Counted from the stretch's first letter, positions 52,304 to 62,179 are shown. The stretch: DNA of 64,000 nt from Microvirga arvi (GCF_016892765.1 NZ_JAFEMD010000018.1:53577-117576), one strand, 5' to 3'. Notes: generated by a model not told the origin, from the letters alone. A program made the numbers and translations.

Positions 52304-53446
52304 TCAGGCTGATACTGGTACCGTCTCCCCGATGATGGGGATTTCCTCTGGAGCGATACCCAACGTCATTAGTCGGAATCCACTCTCCGTAACTTCCAAC
52401 AGATCCTCTGTGTGATACTTGGTCCCGTTATCATCCAGAACGGAGGGCTCGATGTTCAGGATCATTCCCGGAGCAAGCTTTGTCTTCTCACCAGGACGTA
52501 ACATTGGCGTTTCATGAAGCTCCACACCGAAACTATGTCCGATGTGAGCTTGCCGGAAAACGAGTCCGTTCTTCTGGAACTCGTCCCGGGTCAGGAAGTA
52601 GAGATCCTCAGCCAGAAGGCCGGGACGCACAGCGTCGATCACAGCCTTCTGAACTTTCACCAGAGCAGAATAGGTCTGGCGCTGCAGAGGAGTTGGGTTA
52701 CCGGTGGAGTAGGTCCGGGCGAAGTCGCTCGAATACACGCCATAGGTGCCCCCGAGGTCGAAGCGGATAATCTCGCTCTCCTTGGGCACGCGATCAGTCG
52801 CCATAGCATGGGTCATATAGGTACGTTCGCCGCTGGCAAAACACAGGAAGGCCGTGCCGTCGGCGCCGTTGCGTATGATGCCGCTCGCGATCTTCAGGCA
52901 CATGTCGCGTTCGCTATCGCCGAGTTTGCTCTGGGCCATACCGTCGAGAACCGCCTGATGCGTACCGCGGGTTGCATGCTCGATATGGTCAATTTCTTCC
53001 TGTGTCTTGATGACGCGAACCGTTGAGACCTCCTCGGTCGTGTTGACGACCCGTATCCCCGGCAGCAGCTCCCGGAACCGTTCATAGGAACTCAGGGGAA
53101 GATAGTCGCTGTCCATCCCGACCCGTGCTGATGCCAAACCGAGCTCCTTGAGGCGCGTCGCCAGGACATCCATGGGGTGATGCACAAATTCCGTGTACGG
53201 ATGGATGGTCGAGACCCACCCCTCCTGCTTGGCCTGGGGAACCTCAATGCTGCAAAGAACAAGCTCTGGTTCGCCCTGGCGCGGCATGATCAGGAACGCC
53301 TGACGGGGACGGATCATGCTGACAGTGATGATATGGAGTCCTGAGCCATATGCGAAGTTCTCGGGGCTCATAAGAACAATGGCATCGAGACCGAGTCTCT
53401 GAACCAGAGCACGAAGTGCGGGTTCCTTGGAGGCAGCTTTCTTCAT
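52304..53446 (-). CDS. M24-family aminopeptidase (Xaa-Pro dipeptidase-like)
   Basis: A 380-residue protein with a creatinase N-domain and an M24 catalytic domain. All five metal ligands can be seen: Asp/Asp in FDLGGTYGVYSSDFARTY, His in IGHSFGVELHE, Glu in LNIEPSVLD and Glu in YHTEDLLEVTE. The ATG at 53446 follows AAGGA and lies one base after the ATPase stop; the frame is open to 53527 within the ATPase gene. Encoded in the middle of a peptide-import operon, it probably cleaves the imported compound in the cytosol. Very similar in layout to the M24 gene at 60203. Confidence 0.87.
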   Translation of the reverse strand: MKKAASKEPALRALVQRLGLDAIVLMSPENFAYGSGLHIITVSMIRPRQAFLIMPRQGEPELVLCSIEVPQAKQEGWVSTIHPYTEFVHHPMDVLATRLKELGLASARVGMDSDYLPLSSYERFRELLPGIRVVNTTEEVSTVRVIKTQEEIDHIEHATRGTHQAVLDGMAQSKLGDSERDMCLKIASGIIRNGADGTAFLCFASGERTYMTHAMATDRVPKESEIIRFDLGGTYGVYSSDFARTYSTGNPTPLQRQTYSALVKVQKAVIDAVRPGLLAEDLYFLTRDEFQKNGLVFRQAHIGHSFGVELHETPMLRPGEKTKLAPGMILNIEPSVLDDNGTKYHTEDLLEVTESGFRLMTLGIAPEEIPIIGETVPVSA

Positions 53447-53447
53447 T

Positions 53448-54467
53448 TCACATCCTTTGTGGCTCAAGAGCTTGCGGTTGAATGTCCAGAGATTGAGAGA
53501 CAAGGTGGCAGGCCACTTGCCGCCCATCGCCCGTCACCACGGTGGCAGGATCGCGCTCATGGCAGATGGGCATGGCGTAGGGACACCGGGGATGAAAGCG
53601 GCAGCCCGATGGAATATTTTGGGCGCTCGGGATCTCACCGGTCAGCCGGGTGTGCGACGTTGCGCGGCCTGGCTCGGGAAGTGGGACGGCTGCAATGAGA
53701 GCCTGTGTGTAAGGATGAAGGGGCCGGCTGTAGATGGCCCGCTTATCTCCAATCTCGACAATGCGGCCGAGATACATGACAGCGACACGGTCCGCGATAT
53801 GACGGACGACTCTCAGGTCGTGAGATATGAAGAGGTAGGTGAGGTCGAACTGCTTCTGCAGGTCTGTCAGAAGATTGATCACCTGGGCCTGGATGGAAAC
53901 GTCCAACGCCGACACAGGCTCGTCGCAGATGATGAACTCCGGGTGAACCGCGAGGCTTCTTGCGATGCCGATGCGCTGACGCTGACCTCCAGAGAACTCG
54001 TGCGGGTAGCGGTCCGCATGGAAGTCGGCCAGCCCCACCAGCGGCAGAAGCTCCTTGACGCGCTCCCGGCAGCGCTCCCTCGAAAAGCCGGCCAGTCGCA
54101 TCGGCTCCGCGATGATAGCGCCGACTGTCATGCGGGGGTTGAACGCGCTTGCGGGATCCTGGAATATCAGCTGAATACGGCGGCGGATTGTGCGGAAATC
54201 TGCGTCATTGGCCTTCAGGAGCTCGATGCCGTCGAAGTCTACCTCACCGGAGGTCGGCTCAATGAGCCTCATGAGAAGACGGCCCATAGTCGACTTTCCG
54301 CAGCCGCTCTCCCCAACGAGAGCCAACGTTTCGCCGCGTTGAATTTCGAAACTTACACCGTCGACGGCACGGACGCCCCTCCCCTTTCTCCTTGCGAAGA
54401 TTCCCCCCCGCGGCGAGAACTCCTTCACAAGATTCTTAGCCCTCACGAGTGTACTTGGCTCGCTCAT
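53448..54467 (-). CDS. Dipeptide/oligopeptide ABC transporter ATP-binding protein (DppF type)
   Basis: A 339-residue ATPase: Walker [11 protein letters not shown]-loop [11 protein letters not shown], signature FSGGQRQR, Walker B FIICDEP, H-loop SHDLRVV and a Cys-rich oligo_HPY tail ([14 protein letters not shown]). A basic insert ([13 protein letters not shown]) lies near residue 20-32. It overlaps the DppD-type gene by 4 bases (ATGA) and ends one base before the M24 start, so the operon is tightly packed. Confidence 0.88.
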   Translation of the reverse strand: MSEPSTLVRAKNLVKEFSPRGGIFARRKGRGVRAVDGVSFEIQRGETLALVGESGCGKSTMGRLLMRLIEPTSGEVDFDGIELLKANDADFRTIRRRIQLIFQDPASAFNPRMTVGAIIAEPMRLAGFSRERCRERVKELLPLVGLADFHADRYPHEFSGGQRQRIGIARSLAVHPEFIICDEPVSALDVSIQAQVINLLTDLQKQFDLTYLFISHDLRVVRHIADRVAVMYLGRIVEIGDKRAIYSRPLHPYTQALIAAVPLPEPGRATSHTRLTGEIPSAQNIPSGCRFHPRCPYAMPICHERDPATVVTGDGRQVACHLVSQSLDIQPQALEPQRM

Positions 54468-55474
54468 GCGTGCATCCTTTCAAGCTCGGTCACGCGCAGG
54501 CAAGCAGCGACATGGTTGGGACCGCATGAGGCGAGCTCCGGGACGGCTTCCAGGCATGCGCTGGAGGCGAAGGTGCACCGCGGGTGGAATGCGCATCCGG
54601 ACGGCATGGCGAACGGAGACGGAACTGTACCGTTGATGGCGGGCAGCTTTTCAAGCTCCTGGTCACCGAACGGAGGGATACTGTTGAGGAGACCTTGCGT
54701 ATAGGGATGTCGCGCTCGCGCAAAGAGCTGAGATACTGGGCTCTTCTCGACCATGCGGCCGGCGTACATCACCAGTACATCGTCGGCGAACTCCGCGACG
54801 ACGCCTAGATCATGCGTGATCAGGATCACAGCCATATGCAGCTTGGATTGGAGTTCGCGCAGGAGATCGAGAATCTGGGCCTGGGTGGTCACATCGAGTG
54901 CCGTTGTCGGCTCGTCCGCAATGAGGACTTTTGGCCTGCAGGCCAGCGCCATCGCAATGACGACACGCTGGCGCTGGCCGCCTGACAGCTGATGTGGATA
55001 GCTGCCGAGGCTTTCCCGTGGAGAAGGAATCCCGACGAACCCGAGGAGGTCGACTGCTCGCTCCTTTGCCTCCGCCCGGGATAGCTTTAGGTGAAGCCTA
55101 AGCGGTTCACAGATCTGGCGGCCGATTGTCAGAACCGGGTTGAGGGAGCTCATCGGATCTTGAAAGACAATGGAGACGTCACGACCGCGGATTCTCTCCA
55201 GTTCCGATTCCGAGGCCTTGATGATATCTCGTCCCTCTAGAAGAATTTCTCCGCGGGCAATCCTGGTCGTTGCAGGCGGAAGCAGACGAAGAAGCGACAT
55301 GGCCGTGACGCTCTTGCCGCTCCCCGACTCTCCGACAATACCGAGCGTCTGCCCGGCTCTTAAATCGAAGCTGACGCCATCGACCGCCGTAATGAGCCCT
55401 TGGTCGGTCCGAAACTGAACGCTCAGGTCCCTGACCGACAGAAGTGGCGTTCCTCTCAAGGTTCCCATGAGCAT
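54464..55474 (-). CDS. Dipeptide/oligopeptide ABC transporter ATP-binding protein (DppD type)
   Basis: A 336-residue ATPase with Walker [11 protein letters not shown]-loop [10 protein letters not shown], signature LSGGQRQR and Walker B VLIADEP, ending in a Cys-containing oligo_HPY segment ([14 protein letters not shown]). Its ATG overlaps the TGA of the 48-codon frame upstream (TGATG), so it may be translated by coupling from that frame. Confidence 0.88.
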   Translation of the reverse strand: MLMGTLRGTPLLSVRDLSVQFRTDQGLITAVDGVSFDLRAGQTLGIVGESGSGKSVTAMSLLRLLPPATTRIARGEILLEGRDIIKASESELERIRGRDVSIVFQDPMSSLNPVLTIGRQICEPLRLHLKLSRAEAKERAVDLLGFVGIPSPRESLGSYPHQLSGGQRQRVVIAMALACRPKVLIADEPTTALDVTTQAQILDLLRELQSKLHMAVILITHDLGVVAEFADDVLVMYAGRMVEKSPVSQLFARARHPYTQGLLNSIPPFGDQELEKLPAINGTVPSPFAMPSGCAFHPRCTFASSACLEAVPELASCGPNHVAACLRVTELERMHA

Positions 55475-55620
55475 CAGATCTCGAATATTTCTTCTTTGGG
55501 AGAGATGTTAGAGTGGCGGATGGGGCCATGTGCGGTGATCTCGTATAGATCCTCCATGCTGGCAGGCGGCTCTATCTTGAGGGCCTCGAGATTTCTGATC
55601 GCATCGCTCATTGTTTTCAT
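55474..55620 (-). CDS. 48-residue leader ORF, apparent remnant of an M24 peptidase C-terminus
   Basis: The product starts MKTMSDAIRNLEALKIEPPA, then SMEDLYEITAHGPI, and ends PKEEIFEI. The second part matches the C-terminal end of the M24 protein at 45956 (HMEDLFEITENGP ... NEEIFVI), including the last metal-binding Glu, while the whole middle of the enzyme is missing. The stop overlaps the start of the DppD-type gene (TGATG). It may be a deletion remnant kept because it couples translation of the operon, or a non-functional fossil. Confidence 0.55.
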   Translation of the reverse strand: MKTMSDAIRNLEALKIEPPASMEDLYEITAHGPIRHSNISPKEEIFEI

Positions 55621-55667
55621 AGCAATACATCCCATCACCAAGTGCAATCATGGTTGCCGGCTTCTGA

Positions 55668-55719
55668 CTTCCCTACAAGCGCGATGTTTCGCTCACATTG
55701 ATGACTTTTTTGCATCGCT
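55668..55719 (-). promoter_or_regulatory. Conserved 52-bp element upstream of Dpp/M24 operon (copy 2)
   Basis: It matches 47139-47190 without gaps at about 38 of 52 positions; the flanking blocks CTTCCC.ACAAGC, CGCTCA and TTTTTGCATCGCT are the best conserved. It lies about 50 bp before the leader frame that heads the leftward operon. The likely role is a shared operator or promoter. Confidence 0.55.
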
Positions 55720-56035
55720 TCAAGGGCATACTGTTATCGACACGGGCAAGGCTGAAAGTTTCAGGAGAGACGGCGGCTTTAGTGCCTATTTGCCTTATGT
55801 TTGCTTAAGGGCCTTTGACGATCTTGGATCACTGCTGTTCACTAGAAGCTGTTATGGACCTGATTTGAGGTCATCGCCGGGCTCCTCCACACTTACTACC
55901 GTATCTCTTGAGTGAGCTTCGGCAGAGGTAAGAGCCTCGCCCACTCTCCGAGTGTGCCTGCTTAACTTCAGGCGCCGCACGGCCATCGGCTGACCTAGGG
56001 CAGGGCCTGCAACGGAACCCCCGCTTTGCGACCTT
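55720..56035. other. Intergenic region, no supported gene
   Basis: A plus-strand frame (55400-55915) runs antisense across the operon start and has no ribosome binding site. I see no convincing terminator for the aldo/keto reductase gene, which ends at 56036. Confidence 0.4.
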
Positions 56036-57055
56036 CTATCTCTGATAGAATGTGTGCGGAGACCTGCCCTCAATCGGGTAGGCTGGGTCGTTATACCCAG
56101 GCGTCGACGGATGCCCTGCCATGACGAGGCCATCAACGAACATTTCATCTTCAGCGGTGAACCGATACTCAAGAGCCTTAAGATACTCGTCCCACTGTTC
56201 CTCGGTGCGGGGACCGCCAATAACGGCCGCAACGAAACGGTTGTTGAGCACCCAAGCCACGGCAAATTGGGCAGCGGAGATCCTCCGGCGACTGGCATAC
56301 TCTTTGATTTTCTGCGCAATCAGTAAGGACTCGGGGCGCCACTCAGTTTGCATCATCCGCAAGTCCTGCCTCCCGGCTCTGCTGGTTTCAGGCGGCGGTT
56401 CTCCAGGCTTGTATTTGCCGGTGAGCACGCCGCGTGCCAGGGGGGAGTACGGCACTACGCCTAATCCGTAATACTCGCACGCAGGAAAGTGCTCGGCTTC
56501 TGGCATACGGTTCATGGCATTGTAGCAGGGCTGGCTCACCACCGGACGGTCAATTCCAAGCTCATCACAGAGGCGACAAATCTCCGCCACACGCCACGCT
56601 CGATAGTTGGATACTCCAAAGTAGCGGATCTTTCCTTGCCGCACCAGATCGCCCATGGCACTGACTGTCTCAAGGAGCGGTGTCGCGTGGTCTTCTTTGT
56701 GGAGGTAGTAAATGTCGATCCAATCTGTTCCGAGGCGGCGCAGGCTCGAGTCAACCGCCTCCATCATGCGTCGCCGAGACAGTCCTCTCTGATTGGGGCC
56801 TGGCCCGGTGGGATTGGCCACTTTTGTAGCAAGCACCCAGTGACTGCGGTTTGCTGCGATGGCACGCCCAGTGACCTCTTCAGACTCGCCATCATTGTAG
56901 ACGTCAGCAGTATCAATGAAATTGACACCCGCCTCCTGAGCCTTTGCGACGATGCGCGTGGAGTGGGTTGCGTCGGTTGGGCCACCGAACATCAGGGTCC
57001 CCAGGCAAATGGGTGAGATCTTGAGCCCAGAGCGGCCCAGGGTGCGATACTCCAT
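56036..57055 (-). CDS. Aldo/keto reductase
   Basis: A 339-residue AKR with a (beta/alpha)8 barrel. The catalytic tetrad is visible: Asp and Tyr in FIDTADVYNDGESEE, Lys in VLATKVANPTG and His in IYYLHKEDHATP. Length and the MEYRTLGRSGLKISPICLGT start fit the YajO/Tas/YghZ-like group, which reduces aldehydes or ketones with NADPH. It stands alone between the Dpp operon and the TRAP operon, on the same strand. Substrate unknown. Confidence 0.86.
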   Translation of the reverse strand: MEYRTLGRSGLKISPICLGTLMFGGPTDATHSTRIVAKAQEAGVNFIDTADVYNDGESEEVTGRAIAANRSHWVLATKVANPTGPGPNQRGLSRRRMMEAVDSSLRRLGTDWIDIYYLHKEDHATPLLETVSAMGDLVRQGKIRYFGVSNYRAWRVAEICRLCDELGIDRPVVSQPCYNAMNRMPEAEHFPACEYYGLGVVPYSPLARGVLTGKYKPGEPPPETSRAGRQDLRMMQTEWRPESLLIAQKIKEYASRRRISAAQFAVAWVLNNRFVAAVIGGPRTEEQWDEYLKALEYRFTAEDEMFVDGLVMAGHPSTPGYNDPAYPIEGRSPHTFYQR

Positions 57056-57349
57056 TCCAGTCTCCTTGATAGGCTGTCAGTGAATACTCTGCTCCCGTGA
57101 GCACGGATTTACGTGTGCACTATACGGCCTCATGGGTGTAGGCCGCCCCCTGATTTGGCGCTTGCGCACAGTAGTCTGACAAGCCCGGAGTAGTGCCGTG
57201 CCCGATTGGAACGGGGATATCTACAGGCTAGATGTCCATGCCAAACATCTGGACCGGAGCTCGAGTCCGCTACGAAGCCACTGAACTCCTACTTTAGGCA
57301 AACAGGGCGTGGACCCCCACCGAATACCGAGCCCGAATGCTATTCTCGA

Positions 57350-58618
57350 CTACATGAGAGCGGCAGGAAGGAATGTAGCCATCTCCGGCACGAACACGAG
57401 AACTAACACCACGACTAACATGATCACGACGAATGGCCATATATCCACCTTGAAGACTGATATTTTCGCAATGTCCGCAGCAATGAACAGTTGCAAGCCC
57501 ACGGGAGGTGTGATGGTCCCGATCATAATCGTGATGATCACAATCATGGCGAATTGGATATCATTGATCTCATAGAGCTGGACCAGCGGCATGAAGATCG
57601 GCACAAAGATGAGCATCGCGGCGGTGCCCTCAACAAACAGACCAACCACCATGAAGATCGTTACCACGATCATAAGAAGAGCGATTGGACTCGTGGTGAT
57701 CTCCTGCAACACATCCTGCACCATGAAGCCGAAGCCAGATGTTGTTAACGCGAACCCGAAGATTGATCCCGCCGCAATGATAAACACGGGCACCGCCGTT
57801 GCCTCAACTGTCTCAGCCAGGATGGGCAAGATGTCCTTTAGGGTCAGTTCCCGATAGACAACGAAGCCGAGGAATAACCCATAGACGCAGGCAATGACGC
57901 CAGCCTCAGTCGGAGTCGTTACCCCAGTGAAAATGCCTCCAAGAATGATAACAGGAGCCAATAAAGCCGGCAATGCATCGAGAACTGGACCAACACATTC
58001 GCGCCACGTCATCTTTGGCGCACGTGGATAGCCGCGGCGTCCGGCCAGAAACGAAACCACAACCATCATCCCCAGACCGGTGATCAGTCCAGGAATGACT
58101 CCCGCAAGGAAGAGGGCGCCGACTGAGATGTTTGTAACCGACCCATAAATCACCATTGCGATGGACGGAGGAATAATCGCTCCGATGGTGGCAGATGCCG
58201 AGTTCACGCCTGCCGCAAAACCTGCATCATACCCCTCCTTCCTCATGTGAGGGATCAGAATGCGCCCCTGCGAGGCGGCGTCGGCCGTGGCAGAGCCTGA
58301 CATCCCTGCAAAAAAGATGCTTGCAAGGATGTCGACCTGCGCGGTACCGCCCCGGAAATGCCCAACAAAGCAGCGTGAGACACCCAGGAGGCGATCAGTC
58401 AATCCGCCGCGGTTCATGATGACCGCCGCAAAGATGAAGAACGGCACGGCCAGAAGCGTGTACGAGTTGATGCCGCTCAGCACCCGCTCTGCCATGATCG
58501 TCATTGGCATGCCTCCGACGAAGAGCGAGAGAACGGCAGACATGATCATGGCAGCCGCCACTGATGTCCCAAGGAGAAGGAAGACAATGAACGACACGAA
58601 CAGGACCGTCAGCTCCAT
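57350..58618 (-). CDS. TRAP transporter large permease (DctM)
   Basis: A 422-residue, very hydrophobic protein of 12-13 helices with DctM landmarks: MPMTIMAERVLSGINSYTLL, GMSGSATADAASQGRI, GVNSASATIGAIIPPSIAMV and TPTEAGVIACVYGLF. It carries out sodium-coupled import with the small permease and the binding protein. It starts 24 bp after the small permease gene. Last gene of the TRAP operon; the 294 bp downstream contain no gene. Confidence 0.88.
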   Translation of the reverse strand: MELTVLFVSFIVFLLLGTSVAAAMIMSAVLSLFVGGMPMTIMAERVLSGINSYTLLAVPFFIFAAVIMNRGGLTDRLLGVSRCFVGHFRGGTAQVDILASIFFAGMSGSATADAASQGRILIPHMRKEGYDAGFAAGVNSASATIGAIIPPSIAMVIYGSVTNISVGALFLAGVIPGLITGLGMMVVVSFLAGRRGYPRAPKMTWRECVGPVLDALPALLAPVIILGGIFTGVTTPTEAGVIACVYGLFLGFVVYRELTLKDILPILAETVEATAVPVFIIAAGSIFGFALTTSGFGFMVQDVLQEITTSPIALLMIVVTIFMVVGLFVEGTAAMLIFVPIFMPLVQLYEINDIQFAMIVIITIMIGTITPPVGLQLFIAADIAKISVFKVDIWPFVVIMLVVVLVLVFVPEMATFLPAALM

Positions 58619-58642
58619 AGCGGCTCTCCAGTGGCTTGACGA

Positions 58643-59134
58643 TCAGGAACGCAGCGCGATTAGTCCGCGCAGGATATACCAAAACATAAAGAACGAGCCG
58701 ACTGGTACCGCTAAGTAGAACAGGACCTGCGGGGCATCAGGGATCGTGTAGAAGAAAGAAAATCGATTTCGCCATGCCACGATGATACCTGAGTAAAGCA
58801 GCATACCAATAGCGGCGAGTTCAACGAGGCGCCTCAATATGTCGGAGATGCGCATTCCGGCCGGCCCCAACAATGCCGGGATGGCATCCACCTTGATGTG
58901 GGAATCTCTGGCGAACGCGACGGCAGATCCGAGAAAAGTGATCCACACGAACAGATACCGGCCGACTTCTTCCGACCACGCCTGTGGATTGTTGAAGATA
59001 TAGCGCAGGACGACTTGCACGAAGCTGAGTCCAACGGTTGCAGCGACCAGGATGGAGGCAATCAGGAGGAGCAGCCGCACGGAGCGGCTGTCCTTTGTCT
59101 GGCTAACGGAGTCCAATGCAGGTTCCCCAATCAT
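58643..59134 (-). CDS. TRAP transporter small permease (DctQ)
   Basis: A 163-residue membrane protein with four helices; the DctQ core is FVQVVLRYIFNNPQAWSEEV followed by YLFVWITFLGSAVAFARDSH. It partners DctM in the membrane. Its ATG overlaps the binding-protein stop by 4 bases (ATGA). Confidence 0.87.
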   Translation of the reverse strand: MIGEPALDSVSQTKDSRSVRLLLLIASILVAATVGLSFVQVVLRYIFNNPQAWSEEVGRYLFVWITFLGSAVAFARDSHIKVDAIPALLGPAGMRISDILRRLVELAAIGMLLYSGIIVAWRNRFSFFYTIPDAPQVLFYLAVPVGSFFMFWYILRGLIALRS

Positions 59135-60123
59135 TGCTCGGATACCAGCATCTTGATGAACCGGTCGGCTCCCCTGTTGCGAGTGGCGACTTCATCCCTC
59201 AGAGGAGCCATCGCGGCCCGCCACTCCTCGATTTTCGGGGCCTCCACAACCTTGACGCCAGCTTTGGTGAGCCTGTCGTATGCTGACTTCTCCTCGGGCA
59301 TCGCTATCTCGGTGTCGCTCCAGTCTCCGGTTTCAACTGCGGCAGCCTTCATGAGCGCCTGATCCTCAGGCTTCAGCCCCTTAAACTTGTTTTCATTCAT
59401 CGCGAAGATCATTGATCCAAACATATGGCCGGTCTTCACGAGCGATTTGGTCACCTCGTTGAACTTCATATCAAGCGCAGTCGCGGGCGGGCTGTCGAGG
59501 CCCTCCGCAACGCCGGTCTGCATGGACGTGTAGACTTCGCCCCACGTCACGGGAGTTGGTCGCGATCCCATCAGCTCGAACATCCGGATCCAGACCGTGT
59601 TCTCCGGAGACCGCATCCGCTTGCCTTTCATGTCGGCAAGAGTTGCCGGGGGCTCACCTGTAAATAGAAGGTCTCGGAAGCCAAGATGGATAAAGCCGAG
59701 GATCTCTGTATCACTCGCCTCACGCACACCATCGGTCAGCGCTTTGCCGAATTCCCCCTTGTAGGCAGTGCGGGCATGATCCCAGTCGCGGAAGACAAAC
59801 GGCAGTGAGGTCACCGCAATTGGCGGGAACACCTTGTCGAGGATCGCAGTTGATGTGATGGATATATCAATGGCGCCCTGGTTCACCAGATCGTATGCCT
59901 CGCGCTCTTGGCCGAGCTGTGCAGCGGGGAACACACGAACGGTGATGCGCTTTCCGGACTTTTCATTAACAAGCGCCGCAAAATGCTTGGCCGCTTTGTC
60001 AACGGCGCCGCCGACGGCGTGGTGATGCCCCAGCCGGAAGGTCTGGGCAAAGGCAGTAGCAGGAAGGAGACTTATGGTCGCCGCGACCAGCGCGGTGATA
60101 CCAACAAACTTGGACATGCGCAT
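59131..60123 (-). CDS. TRAP transporter substrate-binding protein (DctP)
   Basis: A 330-residue periplasmic protein with a signal peptide (MRMSKFVGITALVAATISLL, cleavage near AFAQ) and the DctP pattern FRLGHHHAVGGAVDKAAKHF, RVFPAAQLGQEREAYDLVNQ and KGKRMRSPEN with the Arg that clamps a ligand carboxylate. It binds an organic acid or acidic amino compound. GAGGAG precedes the ATG. The next gene upstream is an M24 peptidase, so the ligand may be an acylated amino acid or a cyclic amino acid derivative. Confidence 0.87.
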   Translation of the reverse strand: MRMSKFVGITALVAATISLLPATAFAQTFRLGHHHAVGGAVDKAAKHFAALVNEKSGKRITVRVFPAAQLGQEREAYDLVNQGAIDISITSTAILDKVFPPIAVTSLPFVFRDWDHARTAYKGEFGKALTDGVREASDTEILGFIHLGFRDLLFTGEPPATLADMKGKRMRSPENTVWIRMFELMGSRPTPVTWGEVYTSMQTGVAEGLDSPPATALDMKFNEVTKSLVKTGHMFGSMIFAMNENKFKGLKPEDQALMKAAAVETGDWSDTEIAMPEEKSAYDRLTKAGVKVVEAPKIEEWRAAMAPLRDEVATRNRGADRFIKMLVSEQ

Positions 60124-60202
60124 TTCGTGTCACTCCTCTATTCGCCTTCTGGATTATGACTGTGCCGGAGCGCCGCCTAAAAGCGGCGCTCCGGCGAGTG
60201 GA

Positions 60203-61339
60203 TCAATGCTGAAGCGTCTGCCCAATCACAGGGAGTTCCTTCGGTGCGATCCCGAGCGTCAGGATGCGGAAGCCCGTCTCGGTTACGAGAACCAGATCTT
60301 CGCTGTGGTAGAGCGACCCGTCATCATCCTTTGCTCCGGGCTCGATGTTGATCACCATGCCGGGCTGCAAAGGCGTCTTGTCTCCTGGGCGTAACATCGG
60401 GTTCTCATGCAACTCGACGCCGAAGCTGTGCCCAACATGAGGCATATGAAACTTAAGCCCGTGCCGCGCAAACTCCTCCTTGCAGAGGTAGAATAGATCT
60501 TCTGCGAGAATTCCGGGCGCCACCGCGTTAATCGTGGCTGTCTCACACGCGATCAGTGCTGCATAGACTTGCTTCTGCATGTCAGAGGGTTCGCCTGCCG
60601 AATAGGTGCGGGCGAAATCGCTTGCAAATGCTCCATAGGTCCCCCCAACATCGAAACGGATGAGGTCGCCTGGCTGTGGAATGACGTCGGGCTGAGCGAT
60701 CGCATGAGGATGCGGTGTCCGCTTTCCGCTCGCAAAGCACAAAAAGAGCGTACCGTCGGCACCATAATTGATGATGTTATTCGCGATCTTGTTCGCCATA
60801 TCGTACTCGGAATCTCCGAGTTTGCTGGCGGCCATAGCATCCAGAACGGCGCGATGGGTCTGCTTAGTTGTCGTCTCCAGCAGTTGGATCTCGCTGTCGC
60901 TTTTGATAACCCGTACTGCTGCTATGGTCTCGGTCGTATTCACGAGCTCTACGTCAGGAAGAGACTCCTTTAAAAGAGCGTAGGAGGTTGACGGAAGATA
61001 ATCGAGATCGATTCCAATCTTTCCCTTATTGAGCCCTTCCTTCTTTAGTTCCTCGACAAGCCTATCAATCGGGTTATGCACAAACTCGGTGTAAATTCTA
61101 ACATCCGGAATCCAGCTCTCGGAGCGGGTCAGGCTCTCCTCGATGCTGCAGACAAGAACAAATGGCTCGGATCGGGCTGGCAAAACGGTATAGGCCTGCC
61201 GGGGACGGATCGCTTTAACAGTGAGAACGTAGGCACCCGAGGCGTAAGTAAAATTCTCAGGGCTCATCGCAACAATCGCATCGAGCCCTTCTTGCTTTGC
61301 CAAATCGCGCAACGCTCTACTATTCGGTTTGAAGTTCAT
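60203..61339 (-). CDS. M24-family aminopeptidase (Xaa-Pro dipeptidase-like)
   Basis: A 378-residue protein closely resembling the M24 gene at 52304: MSPENFTYASGAYVLTVKAI at the N-domain and the metal blocks FDVGGTYGAFASDFARTY, VGHSFGVELHENP, INIEPGA and YHSEDLVLVTETGF, with all five ligands present. Here it is the first gene of a TRAP operon (79 bp before dctP), so it probably acts on the imported compound; ectoine-hydrolase-type M24 enzymes are one precedent for such a link. AAGGA precedes the ATG. Divergent from the MarR-type regulator gene. Confidence 0.87.
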   Translation of the reverse strand: MNFKPNSRALRDLAKQEGLDAIVAMSPENFTYASGAYVLTVKAIRPRQAYTVLPARSEPFVLVCSIEESLTRSESWIPDVRIYTEFVHNPIDRLVEELKKEGLNKGKIGIDLDYLPSTSYALLKESLPDVELVNTTETIAAVRVIKSDSEIQLLETTTKQTHRAVLDAMAASKLGDSEYDMANKIANNIINYGADGTLFLCFASGKRTPHPHAIAQPDVIPQPGDLIRFDVGGTYGAFASDFARTYSAGEPSDMQKQVYAALIACETATINAVAPGILAEDLFYLCKEEFARHGLKFHMPHVGHSFGVELHENPMLRPGDKTPLQPGMVINIEPGAKDDDGSLYHSEDLVLVTETGFRILTLGIAPKELPVIGQTLQH

Positions 61340-61556
61340 CCTGATATATCCTTCCCTGCTCTCTTAGCCCGTTCGAGCCTCTTGCAATTTCAATCGTCTG
61401 CCGAGCACATCCAACAAGCTGTCAGCAAGTTGTCGCGAGTTCAATAGGCTTTGGAGACAATTTATAGGTAATTTGCCGTGTGAATGTCGTTGTCTTGTTG
61501 GAAGTGCGCTAGTACATGGCTTGCTCGTTGGATGGTTCGGAACCGGGAGTAGGACG

Positions 61557-62069
61557 ATGATGCGGCTGAGTGATGAGAAGGCCCTTACTAGCTTTATAGA
61601 AGAACAAGGGCCTGCCATGACCCAGTTTGAGTTGAACCTTAATGTCGCGAAGAATGCCTTTGAACAATGGGTCGTACGATGCGCCGCCGCGGCTGGAATA
61701 AAAGGGTTTTCGTCGCTTGAATTGCTTGTCTTGCATATGGTTAGCCACAAGAATGGCTCTAAGCGCATTGCGGATATCTGTTTTGCTCTAAAGATTGAGG
61801 ACAGCCACTTGGTGTCCTATGCTTTAAAAAAGCTTTCGAAAGCAGATCTCGTCGAGAGCAAGAAGATTAGCAAGGATACATTCTTCTCAACTACAGAGAA
61901 GGGTCGAAAGATGGTCTCAGCCTATCATAGCGTCAGACAACGTTGCCTCATTCGCTCGTTGGCAATGTTTTCGACGTCAGAACTTGATCTTAGCCAGCTG
62001 ACCGATATGCTTCGGGTCTTATCTGGGATCTACGAGCAAGCAGCGCGCAACGCTGAAACATCAATCTAA
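61557..62069 (+). CDS. MarR-type winged-helix transcriptional regulator
   Basis: A 170-residue regulator with a winged helix (about 60-130: GFSSLELLVLHMVSHKNGSK, IADICFALKIEDSHLVSYAL, KKLSKADLVESKKI) and flanking dimerisation helices. A GGGAGTAGGA leader precedes the ATG pair at 61557/61560; the upstream in-frame ATG at 61473 would add a Cys/Gly-rich unlikely N-terminus. It is divergent from the M24-TRAP operon and is the likely local repressor. An integrase scar follows 110 bp downstream. Confidence 0.78.
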   Translation: MMRLSDEKALTSFIEEQGPAMTQFELNLNVAKNAFEQWVVRCAAAAGIKGFSSLELLVLHMVSHKNGSKRIADICFALKIEDSHLVSYALKKLSKADLVESKKISKDTFFSTTEKGRKMVSAYHSVRQRCLIRSLAMFSTSELDLSQLTDMLRVLSGIYEQAARNAETSI

Positions 62070-62179
62070 CGATCACCGTCCAACGGGCGCTGCTCCCCCA
62101 ATTCAGCGCTCTCAGCTCCTCCAGTGGAAGGAGCCCCAGATTGAATAGAGTCAGGACACGGACAGGCGATAACCGTGGA

